From: Flavobacteriales bacterium UBA852
GTDB taxonomy: Bacteria; Bacteroidota; Bacteroidia; Flavobacteriales_E; Vicingaceae
Direction: 5' to 3'
Length of the DNA: 64,000 nucleotides
NCBI GenBank assembly: GCA_002295925.1
Contig: DBGO01000013.1
Location: 124,001 to 188,000, forward strand
Each line of letters opens with the position of its first letter. The first letter of the stretch is position 1. The notes below the pieces were generated by a model. The model did not search any database and was not told the DNA's origin. It was given only the letters and a program-made list of their open reading frames with translations. Below are positions 26,891-35,400 of this stretch, one piece after another. A program made the position numbers and the translations under genes.

Positions 26891-28006
26891 CTAAACAACC
26901 ATATACCTTTTTCCAGGCAAAGATTTAATTAACCCGTTAAATTCCAAATTAAGCAACAGCGAAGCCAATAAATGTACAGGCACACCGGTTTGTATCGAAA
27001 TGGTGTCAATATCTGCCGAATTGTCGGGGCGAGTGCGTAAAAAGTCTATTAACTGTTGTTCTTCTTTTGAGAGTTCAACGAATAATTGTTGTTGATGCGC
27101 TTTCTTTTTGCCGTTTTTCTCCCATTGCATAATATAAAAAATATCTTCCGGAGAGCTTAATAAATGCGCCTTTTGGGTTTTTATCAATTTATTGCATCCG
27201 GCAGAAAATTTATCCGTCACTCTTCCCGGAAGGGCAAATACCTCTCTGTTGTATCCAAAAGCCAAGTCGGCGGTAATGAGCGAGCCGCCTTTTGCTCCGG
27301 ACTCTATAACAATAGTACAATCGCTTAATCCGGCAATAATTCGGTTTCTTTTCGGAAAGTTTTCTTTGTCGGCAAAAGCAAAATGCGGAAATTCGGTTAC
27401 AATAGCACCGTTGTTAATAATGTCGGGTAAATATTTTTTATGTCTGTCGGGGTAAACCTGACTTAAACCGTGGGCAACACAAGCAATAGTGGGCAAATTG
27501 TGTTGAATAGCCAATTGATGTGCTTTGATATCCACTCCGTAAGCCAAACCGCTGACAATTACCGGTTGAATGGGCGCCAATGTTTCCATCAGTTTTTCCA
27601 AAAAGGACTCACCATAAGAGGTCATTTTACGTGTTCCTACAATGCTGATGAATTTTTGCGCACCCCATTTTAAGCGGCCTTTAAAATACAACAATACAGG
27701 ACTATCGGCACAGTGAAATAATAAAGAAGGGTATTCTTCATCCCAATAATGCACAACATTTATTCCTTCTTTTTCAATAAAATTCACCTCATTGTCGGTA
27801 GAAAGTAATGCTTCTTTTTTCAAATCATCATTTTGCAAAGCTTTAACAACAGATATTTTAATTTCCGGAACAAGCCTTAATTCCTCTTTGGATGCTTCCC
27901 ACACTTTTTGGGCACTGCCAAAATACTGTACCAATTTTTTGATGGTAATATCCCCAATATTGGGTAAAAATTTTAATGCTATCAGATAATATATTTCCGT
28001 TGTCAT
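26891..28006 (-). CDS. dprA: DNA-processing protein DprA
   Basis: 371 residues. DprA binds incoming single-stranded DNA during natural transformation and loads RecA. Seen: an N-terminal helical/HhH-like region (LKFLPNIGDITIKKLVQYFG), the Rossmann-like core with GTRKMTSYG, VSGLAYGVDIKAHQLA and ESGAKGGSLITADLAFGYNR plus VFALPGR, and a C-terminal winged-helix domain of about 60 residues. All key motifs are intact, so the host may be transformable, or may keep DprA for recombination as many non-competent species do. Confidence 0.96.
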   Translation of the reverse strand: MTTEIYYLIALKFLPNIGDITIKKLVQYFGSAQKVWEASKEELRLVPEIKISVVKALQNDDLKKEALLSTDNEVNFIEKEGINVVHYWDEEYPSLLFHCADSPVLLYFKGRLKWGAQKFISIVGTRKMTSYGESFLEKLMETLAPIQPVIVSGLAYGVDIKAHQLAIQHNLPTIACVAHGLSQVYPDRHKKYLPDIINNGAIVTEFPHFAFADKENFPKRNRIIAGLSDCTIVIESGAKGGSLITADLAFGYNREVFALPGRVTDKFSAGCNKLIKTQKAHLLSSPEDIFYIMQWEKNGKKKAHQQQLFVELSKEEQQLIDFLRTRPDNSADIDTISIQTGVPVHLLASLLLNLEFNGLIKSLPGKRYMVV

Positions 28007-28091
28007 AATAAAACCTTCGGGACAGTAAACATAAGAATAATTTTATTTATTGAAACGAGGTGAAAATATTTTTCCGATTATTATCATTTGG

Positions 28092-28122
28092 TTGCAATAG
28101 TCATTGGTTTACCTTAATTTTG
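28092..28122 (+). promoter_or_regulatory. Promoter of kdsB (TTG-N20-TAATTTTG-N4-ATG)
   Basis: -33 TTG at 28092-28094 and -7 TAATTTTG at 28115-28122 with a 20-base spacer, in the 120-base divergent gap between dprA and kdsB. Only four bases separate the -7 box from the kdsB ATG at 28127, so the mRNA is predicted to begin at or next to the start codon. Confidence 0.75.
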
Positions 28123-28126
28123 ACTA

Positions 28127-28879
28127 ATGTCTGATGAAAAACAAATATTGGCAATCATTCCTGCCCGTTACGCTTCTACACGTTTTCCGGGAAAACCATT
28201 GGTTAAAATCGGAAGTAAAACTATGATTCAACGAGTGTATGAACAAGTGCAACAAGCATCCGGTATTACAAAAGTAATTGTTGCCACCGATGACAGTCGA
28301 ATTGCAAAAGAAGTACAAAATTTTGGCGGCAATGTTGCGTTTACAGCCGAGCATCATCAAAGCGGAACCGACCGATGCGCCGAAGTGTTGCAAAAGCAAC
28401 CGGAACAATTTGATGCCGTAATCAATGTACAAGGCGATGAGCCGTTTATCAATCCGCAATCGATAACGGATTTGTGTCGATTATTTGAAAATGAAAACGT
28501 GCAAATAGGAACTTTAATTAAAAAAATCACATCGGAATCAGAACTTTTTGACCCCAATAAGCCCAAAGTAATCATTGACAAAGAGGGGAAAGCCCTGTAT
28601 TTTAGTCGCCACACAATCCCTTTTTTACGGAATGTTGCCGAAAAAGATTGGTTGGCAAAGCATACGTTTTATCAGCATATCGGTATTTACGGTTTTACGC
28701 CCGAAACATTGTTGAGCATAACAAAATTGCCTGTATCTTCGCTCGAAAAAGCCGAAGCTTTAGAACAACTGCGATGGCTGGAAAACGGTTTTTCTATCCA
28801 CACCAAAATTACTCCTTTTGAGAGCATTGGTATTGATACTCCCGAAGATTTGGAAAAAATAAAACCGTTTATTTCTTAA
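28127..28879 (+). CDS. kdsB: 3-deoxy-manno-octulosonate cytidylyltransferase (CMP-Kdo synthetase)
   Basis: 250 residues, standard length. KdsB activates Kdo with CTP to CMP-Kdo for lipopolysaccharide inner core, so the cell makes a Kdo-containing outer membrane. Seen: the nucleotide-binding start LAIIPARYASTRFPGKPL near residues 8-25, the VATDDSRI segment, NVQGDEPFINP near 104-114 and the C-terminal GIDTPEDLEK typical of the family. The gene has its own promoter with a leaderless geometry. Its 3' end overlaps the convergent DUF255 gene by 11 bases. Confidence 0.97.
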   Translation: MSDEKQILAIIPARYASTRFPGKPLVKIGSKTMIQRVYEQVQQASGITKVIVATDDSRIAKEVQNFGGNVAFTAEHHQSGTDRCAEVLQKQPEQFDAVINVQGDEPFINPQSITDLCRLFENENVQIGTLIKKITSESELFDPNKPKVIIDKEGKALYFSRHTIPFLRNVAEKDWLAKHTFYQHIGIYGFTPETLLSITKLPVSSLEKAEALEQLRWLENGFSIHTKITPFESIGIDTPEDLEKIKPFIS

Positions 28880-30983
28880 CCGAATTCTTTAATAATTCTA
28901 ATGCTTCCTGTGGGTTGTTAACCGGTTTTTTGCACGCTTTGTTTTGGCAAACATAAATTAACGTCTCCGGCAAATTGCCACGTTCTGCCAATATAGGAAC
29001 GAATTTGTTTTGCTTTACACTTCCGGCAAATAAATTATTGGGAATATACGTTTGGTTTATTTCCAAATTAAAATCAATCGCTTTGGGTCCCACAATTACG
29101 GTTTCGCTAAACGGATATACTTCTTTGGCAATTGCCGATGCCCACAACGCATAAGCCGAAGGCACTTTTGCAACAAATGTTTGCACGGAAATAAGCATAT
29201 TGCGGTAACGCTTTTCGTACTCGTAGTTTTCCATTACCAGAGCCAAATAGTGTAAATTATGCGCCATTACTGCATTGGAAGATGGAATCACATTATCGGA
29301 CAATTCTTTTTTGCGTATAATGAGGTTTTTGGATTTTTCATCCGAAGTATAATAATAGAAAAGTTGCTCTTCATCGCTGAAGTGTTTGTTTGCATATTCT
29401 GTAAGCAGTTGCGCATAAGTCAAATACTCTTCTTTAAAAGTAGTTTCGTATAATTTTATTGCTGCTTGTATCAAAAGGGCATAGTCGTCTAAGTTGGCAT
29501 CAATGGTCGTGTTTTGTGAGCGAATATGAGCCAAATGCAAGGATTTTTTATCCAAAAGATTTTTTTCAACATACCGGAAAATGCTTTCGGCTTCGGACAA
29601 AAACGCTTGGTTTTGAGTTGCCAAATACGCATCGGTCATTCCGGTAATAAGCAATGCATTCCAAGAGGCAAGAATTTTATTGTCTAACCCGGGTTTTATG
29701 CGTTTTTTGCGTACTTCGAGCAGTTTTTCCAATACTTTTCGCCTTGTTTGTTCAAATTCTTCGATAGACAAATTCATTTCTTTGGCTAACTCTTCATTTG
29801 TTTTGGCTTGCCATAAAATATATTTTCCTTCCCATTTTTGGTCGGGTGTAAGCTGAAATACCTTTTGGGCAAAATCAAATTCTTCGGGGGTTAAAACCGT
29901 TTGCAGTTCTTCTTTTGTCCAGGTATAATAATTGCCTTCTTCGCCTTCACTGTCGGCATCGTAAGCCGAAAAGTATCCGCCGTTTTTAGCCCGAAAATTG
30001 TTCTTCAAAAAATCAAATGTTTGCTCTATGGTGTTTTTGTACAATGGTTTACGGTAAGCCCGGTATGCTTTGGCATAAGTAGAAAGCAGTTGGGCATTGT
30101 CATAGAGCATCTTTTCAAAATGAGGTACTTTCCAATACATATCGGTAGAATAACGCATAAAGCCGCCTTCTGCTTGGTCGTAAATTCCGCCAAGTGCCAT
30201 TTTGGTAAGTGTTAAATTAACATGTTGGTGTGCTTCGGCATCGTTGGTGAGCGTGGCATATTGCATTAAAAAATCAATGTTTACGGGCATAGAGAATTTT
30301 GGTGCGCCTTTATTTCCACCCCATTCGTTGTCCCAAAGTTTTTTCCACCTTACCATAGCGGTTTCCAATACTTCGTTATCCGGTTGGTCATCTTCTTTGG
30401 GCACAATATCCATCATTTTTACCCCTTCGGTAACTTTTTGTGCATATTCTTCAAACTTTTTGGGATTTTGTTTGTATTCTTCGGCTAATGCCTGTAAAAT
30501 TTTTACCCATTGGTTTTTGGGAAAATACGTTCCGCCATATACCGGACGACCGTCGGGTAAGGTAATGCAATTGAGAGGCCAACCGCCGTTTCCGGTCATT
30601 AATTGCACGGCGTCCATATAAATTTGGTCAACATCGGGATGTTCTTCACGGTCCACTTTTACGCAGATGTAATTATCATTCATTACTTTGGCCACCGAAG
30701 TGTCTTCAAAACTCTCTTTTTCCATTACATGACACCAGTGGCAGGCAGAATAGCCTATGCTGATTAGCACGAGTTTATTCTCTTTTTTTGCTTTTTCAAA
30801 AACCTCGTTGCTCCACGGCAACCAATTAACGGGGTTGTGGGCATGCTGTAATAAATAAGGGCTTGTTTCGTGAATCAAGGCATTGGTAAAGGGGTGAGTT
30901 TCCATATTTTTGAGAGGATTTTCGGGAGTTTTACAAGAGGTAATTATCAATAAAAAAGTTAAAAACTTTAATGCTTTTTGCAT
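28869..30983 (-). CDS. DUF255 thioredoxin-domain protein (YyaL/SPATA20 family)
   Basis: 704 residues. The N-terminus has a lipoprotein-like signal (lipobox Cys in LIITSCKT, residue 17), followed by the DUF255 thioredoxin fold with the CxxC-like motif SACHWCHVMEKESFED near residues 80-95, then a long alpha/alpha barrel resembling glycoside hydrolase or epimerase toroids (GGFMRYSTDMYWKVPHFEKM). The family is widespread from bacteria to man, with unknown activity; a redox or carbohydrate role is inferred from the folds. Most bacterial members lack a signal, so the predicted lipid anchor is notable. The promoter has the same geometry as that of kdsB. Confidence 0.9.
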   Translation of the reverse strand: MQKALKFLTFLLIITSCKTPENPLKNMETHPFTNALIHETSPYLLQHAHNPVNWLPWSNEVFEKAKKENKLVLISIGYSACHWCHVMEKESFEDTSVAKVMNDNYICVKVDREEHPDVDQIYMDAVQLMTGNGGWPLNCITLPDGRPVYGGTYFPKNQWVKILQALAEEYKQNPKKFEEYAQKVTEGVKMMDIVPKEDDQPDNEVLETAMVRWKKLWDNEWGGNKGAPKFSMPVNIDFLMQYATLTNDAEAHQHVNLTLTKMALGGIYDQAEGGFMRYSTDMYWKVPHFEKMLYDNAQLLSTYAKAYRAYRKPLYKNTIEQTFDFLKNNFRAKNGGYFSAYDADSEGEEGNYYTWTKEELQTVLTPEEFDFAQKVFQLTPDQKWEGKYILWQAKTNEELAKEMNLSIEEFEQTRRKVLEKLLEVRKKRIKPGLDNKILASWNALLITGMTDAYLATQNQAFLSEAESIFRYVEKNLLDKKSLHLAHIRSQNTTIDANLDDYALLIQAAIKLYETTFKEEYLTYAQLLTEYANKHFSDEEQLFYYYTSDEKSKNLIIRKKELSDNVIPSSNAVMAHNLHYLALVMENYEYEKRYRNMLISVQTFVAKVPSAYALWASAIAKEVYPFSETVIVGPKAIDFNLEINQTYIPNNLFAGSVKQNKFVPILAERGNLPETLIYVCQNKACKKPVNNPQEALELLKNSVKK

Positions 30984-30987
30984 AAAA

Positions 30988-31018
30988 CAAAATTACCTTT
31001 GATTATTCTTTTAACCAA
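30988..31018 (-). promoter_or_regulatory. Promoter of the DUF255 gene (TTG-N20-TAATTTTG-N4-ATG)
   Basis: On the minus strand, TTG at 31018-31016, a 20-base spacer, TAATTTTG at 30995-30988, four bases, then the ATG at 30983. The -7 box overlaps by two bases a plus-strand TACCTTTG (30994-31001) that could serve the next, divergent gene. Confidence 0.75.
30994..31001 (+). promoter_or_regulatory. -7 box (TACCTTTG) of the 201-residue membrane protein gene
   Basis: TACCTTTG matches TAnnTTTG, 33 bases before the ATG at 31035. It shares two base pairs with the divergent -7 box of the DUF255 gene. The best -33 candidate (TTTTTG, ending at 30980) is only 13 bases away, shorter than usual. Confidence 0.45.
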
Positions 31019-31034
31019 TTAAATTTTTCGGTTT

Positions 31035-31640
31035 ATGACTATTTTTTTCATTTGGGAAGTTCTTTTGATTTTTGGCTTTTATACATTGTTGAAAAAACAA
31101 ATTAAAAGAGGGTTGACTTATACGGACGATATTGATGCCAAGGGTATTTCGTTTTTATTGAAAAGTAAAAATCCGATTATTCGTTTGTTTCGTTTTAGCT
31201 TGATTTGGGTTGTTTTGTTGCCTGTGGGCGTGTATTATTTGCTGATACCCAACGAAATATTTATTTACGGAATGCTTACCGGCGTTGTGGTATGGAGTTT
31301 TTTGTTGCTTCCGCCAAAAGAACAAAAATTGCCTTTTGCCAAAGAATTGCCTTTTGTGTTGGCTTTGTTTGGTTATGCGCCGTTTGTATTGTCGCTGTTG
31401 TTTTTGTTGAATTTGAGTGTGCCGGTTACTACTTTTTCAAAAACGTATCCTGTGTCGGAGTTTAAAACCTATTCCAATCCTTCGTCGAATTATTGGATAA
31501 AACCCGAAGATGAATTATATAAAACCACTAAGGTTTTATTGAAGATTCCTCAAAAAGAATTGTCGGTAAATAAAATTACGGTTGTGTATCAATACGGCAT
31601 TTGCGGATTGGTAAAAGTAAAGGAGGTTTATTATGAGTAA
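31035..31640 (+). CDS. Hypothetical membrane protein, 201 aa
   Basis: 201 residues with about four hydrophobic segments (roughly residues 3-19, 53-72, 74-91 and 103-126) and a C-terminal extramembrane domain of about 70 residues with a beta-like pattern (KVLLKIPQKELSVNKITVVY). No family was recognised. It is a single gene beside the restriction-modification locus and faces it (convergent). The following gap 31641-31744 shows no clear terminator. Codon usage resembles the neighbouring core genes, so it is probably native. Confidence 0.7.
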   Translation: MTIFFIWEVLLIFGFYTLLKKQIKRGLTYTDDIDAKGISFLLKSKNPIIRLFRFSLIWVVLLPVGVYYLLIPNEIFIYGMLTGVVVWSFLLLPPKEQKLPFAKELPFVLALFGYAPFVLSLLFLLNLSVPVTTFSKTYPVSEFKTYSNPSSNYWIKPEDELYKTTKVLLKIPQKELSVNKITVVYQYGICGLVKVKEVYYE

Positions 31641-31744
31641 GGAGATATTGAGTGAAAGTTTTGATATAAAATGATTGAAAAGCGGTTTGTTTTTCTATTT
31701 GTATCTAATGGATGATGTAGACACAGTATTTACCCTGTTTTGAC

Positions 31745-32422
31745 TTAATCATTCCCAAGCAGTTTGTTGATGAACTTCAAAGTTTGGTCGTAACCAACAA
31801 TAATTGTCACAATTCCACTAATCAGAGTTACAAGAGCAATTAGTCCCGAAATGACCTTGTATATCAAACTGTCCTTAATTGAGTTCAAAGTCCGATTGCT
31901 TATAATGCCCAACAAACTAAAAATGTAAATAGGGATGCTCAAAATTTCTCTGAATCCTTCTCGAAACCAAATAATTGGGTTTCTCAGGTTTCTTTGATTT
32001 TCTTTTTGATATTCTTCTAGATGTCCAATGTATCGAAGCAAACAATCGTCAACAGAACCAACATCAAAACTCTCAACCTGACCTTCTCTGAATTTTGGGA
32101 TGGTATTGATGATGATTTGATAATTGTTAATCATGTAGTTCTGAAAAGCTGGTTTGTAAGACATGACACCAAAAGAACCTACATAGCTTTGAATTTTACT
32201 TACGTTCATAGTGAGCCAAACATATAGCTCACCATCAATATCTCCTGACCGACTCCAACGTTCATAATTTTTGAAATACTTGTTGGCAAACTCAACGAAT
32301 TTGTTCCTGTATTCACTTGCAAAATCAATTTTTTTCACAACCTTTTTGTGCCTGTTATAGACCTGAATAAAGCCTATGATGAAAATGCCAACAATGCCTG
32401 ATATGATGATAGCGGTTATCAT
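31745..32422 (-). CDS. Hypothetical membrane protein coupled to the restriction-modification gene
   Basis: 225 residues. One membrane helix at the N-terminus (about residues 2-22) and hydrophobic segments near 160-175 and 190-210, with a soluble, mostly helical, charged middle region of about 130 residues. No family was recognised. Its ATG overlaps the stop of the upstream restriction-modification gene (ATGA, 32419-32422), so the two are made from one message in a fixed order. Being the last gene of this two-gene unit, it may be an accessory of the defence system, for example a membrane-anchored effector or regulator, but nothing in the sequence proves this. Confidence 0.75.
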   Translation of the reverse strand: MITAIIISGIVGIFIIGFIQVYNRHKKVVKKIDFASEYRNKFVEFANKYFKNYERWSRSGDIDGELYVWLTMNVSKIQSYVGSFGVMSYKPAFQNYMINNYQIIINTIPKFREGQVESFDVGSVDDCLLRYIGHLEEYQKENQRNLRNPIIWFREGFREILSIPIYIFSLLGIISNRTLNSIKDSLIYKVISGLIALVTLISGIVTIIVGYDQTLKFINKLLGND

Positions 32423-35400
32423 AGAGAGTTCTCAATAATTTTAATTTCTTCTTCTGATAAGTCGTACAGTTTATATACCAATTGGTCTATCTCGTTTTCG
32501 AGTTCAGCAGTTTCAGCATTCTGTTTTTTGTGCTCTATAACCGTTTCCACTAAATCCGAAATGCTTGCTAACATTTCATCATTAGGAATTTTTATTGGTA
32601 AGCTTTCAATTGGAGCTTTCTTTATTTTCGGGAATGTTGCTTTATTGTCGTAATGTTTCTTATACCAATAAAACTGAAGGGTTTTTGAATTTATGAGAGC
32701 AAGTAAAAACCTTAAGAATTGGATGTTTTCAACATTAAGAAATATATTGTAAATAGTGTTCAAGGTCATTAGATGAGGCGGAACAATAGTGCCTTCAGGA
32801 TAAACTCCAATTTGGCGCACTACTATTCTATACTTTTCGTAAACATTGGGGTCGCCACCACTTTTAATTGATTCCCTAGCGAAATCGACATATTCAGTAC
32901 TTGGTTCGCAGTAGTAACGTTTGACATTTCCACCATCTATAACAGGATAGTAATTATCATTTAATTTGGTTTCATTTACGAATTTCTTTCTATCCAAAGT
33001 TTGGATTCCGAAGTATGAACGACCAAAGGTCTTTAACGGTGCGGAGTTTTGCTCAATTTTGGTTAGGATAGTTCTTAGGTTATTGTCAATATCCAATTCT
33101 AACTCAAAATCTCCTTTTTGAAAATCGCTTTGAAGATGAAATAGTTTTTCAGTTTCAGACAAATCAAATACATCCTTTTTATATGCAGAAAACACAAATT
33201 TATGTGGAGTTGAACTTGATCCTTTTGACATCATTAGAATTAATGTGTCAACTGATGCATCTTCAAAAACCTGAGTGTAGAAGTTAATTATTTCATCAAG
33301 CGAGTTTGCTAAAATTAATCGCCTTAGTTCTTTTGAATGTTTGTTTTTCAAAAATGTGTTTGGAGTAATAAATGAAAGCATTGCTTTATCAGCCATTATT
33401 TTGATTCCTAACTCATAGAACAATGCATAGGTGTCGATTTTGTATGTTGCAGTTATGAAGTTCTGACTGTAATATTTGAATAAGTTTTGGTCACCTAAAG
33501 TCTGGACAAGTATATAAGGTGGATTTCCTATTACCACATCAAAGCCCTCAAAATCACCATCATCATTGAGCACTTCGGGAAACTCAAATCGCCATTCAAA
33601 AGCGTTTTCAAAAATTTTGTTGGCTTTTATTTCCTCTATTTCTGCTTGCAGTTTATTTACTTGTTTGGTGAGTTGTTGCACTTTCTTGTTCCAGGCGGCT
33701 TTTTCTTTTTTGTTCATTTCAAAAAGCTGCTGTTGGTTGGTCATCAAAAATAATTCGCCTTGCATCTTGCGCAGCTTTTTCATTTTGGGGTCGTTCATAG
33801 AAATTTCGCTCCTAAAGTCAGACTTAATGTCGGCAATCAGGCGTTCCATTTCTCTTTTTTGTTCTTTGTTTTGTGCGTTGCGGTAGGTATCTACAGCTAC
33901 ACGGTAAGCATCAATGGTCCATTTGCTTTTTTTCAATGCTTGTTTCAGGTCGGCATCAATGGCAAAACGGCTCACCAATGAGTTGCCGCATTTTATGTTA
34001 ATGTCAATGTTTGGAAGCGTTTCAAGTTCGGTAGCATTCTTGTAATAAGCGTTTTTCAAAAGCTCAATCCACAAACGCAAACGACAAATTTTTACCGAAT
34101 TGGGGTTAATATCCACCCCAAACAGGCAGTTTTCAATAATGGTTTGTTTTTCGTGAAAAAGGGTTTCTTGCACGCGTTGGCTTTCCTTACTGTTGGGGTT
34201 GTATTCAAATAGTTCGCCTTCTTCATCGGTTACAATGAGTTCGTCATTCACTACTTCCACTTGATATTCTTTCAGGCGTTTTCCGTTGCGGTCTTGCAGA
34301 ATTTTTAAGTCGTTTTTAAGGGCAATCATTTCATTGAGTGCCGAAACCAAAAAGTGTCCTGAGCCAACGGCAGGGTCGCATATTTTGATGCTGTTTACAA
34401 TGTTGTTGGCTTCTTGGCGGTCTTCAATCTTATCGTAAAGTTCTTCAAGGTTTTTGCAGTTCCACCCTTTGGTTTCGTTGAATTTTTGAACAACCGCTTT
34501 GCGAATGGTTTCGCGACACATATACATAGTGATGAATCCCGGAGTAAAGAACGAACCGTCTTTGTAGCCGTTTATTTTCTCAAAGATTAATCCGAGAACC
34601 GAAGCATTGATGAGGGTTTTGTTGTCTTCCTGAATATCTTCCGAGCCTTCACTGCTAAAGTCGTAAGCATCCAAAAAAGCAAACAGGTATTCGAGCGTAT
34701 TGAGTTCACCTTTGCGTTTTTTGCCCTGTTGGTCTTTTAATACGGTTTGCGAAAAAATCGGAATTTTTTTGTCGTCCCTCAGGTTGCTGATAAAAATGGT
34801 TTCTTGTTCAATTTCTGTTGGTTCAAACAGCGAAGAATTGAGATAAGGAACTTTTTCAAAAATTTTGATTACATCTTCGTTTCGTTCGTCATACTTACGT
34901 GCCAATACTTGAAAAAACAAGCTGTTTAGGTCGTCGTAATTTTTGATTTTATCAAGATTTAGAAACGAATAGGATTTATCTCCTTTGTGATAAGTAATTA
35001 ATTGAGCTTCGAGCAGTTTCAGAAACAGTATTCTGTTTATCCAAGTAATTGCAAGCTCAAGGGCTACATTAAACAAACGCTCTTCATGTGTATTTCCGTA
35101 TTGTGAAGGGTTGTTCAGTCTGTTGATTTTATCTAAACTATCGAGCTGAATGATAGCGTCTTCAAGTAAAGTTCCGGTGTTTCGTTCACCTTTTTTGTTT
35201 CGTTCAATGATTTTTTTGTTTCCTTGTTTGGTTTCTGTTAGTCCGATAATATGGAGTAATTCACTGTAAAAGCGTTTGTCTAGACTGTTGCTGTCGTTGA
35301 CAAAAGGGAGTTTTAGGAGGTGCTCGGGCGACAAGAGTTTGAAGAGAGCAATCAGTTTGTTGTCGTCTTTCTTATCATTATTTCTCAGAGGATTTTGATA

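Noticed and set aside
33566..33886. 106-codon plus-strand open frame opposite the restriction-modification gene
   Set aside because: Lies wholly within a conserved methylase frame with clear motifs; Ser/Cys/Phe-rich composition typical of antisense shadows.
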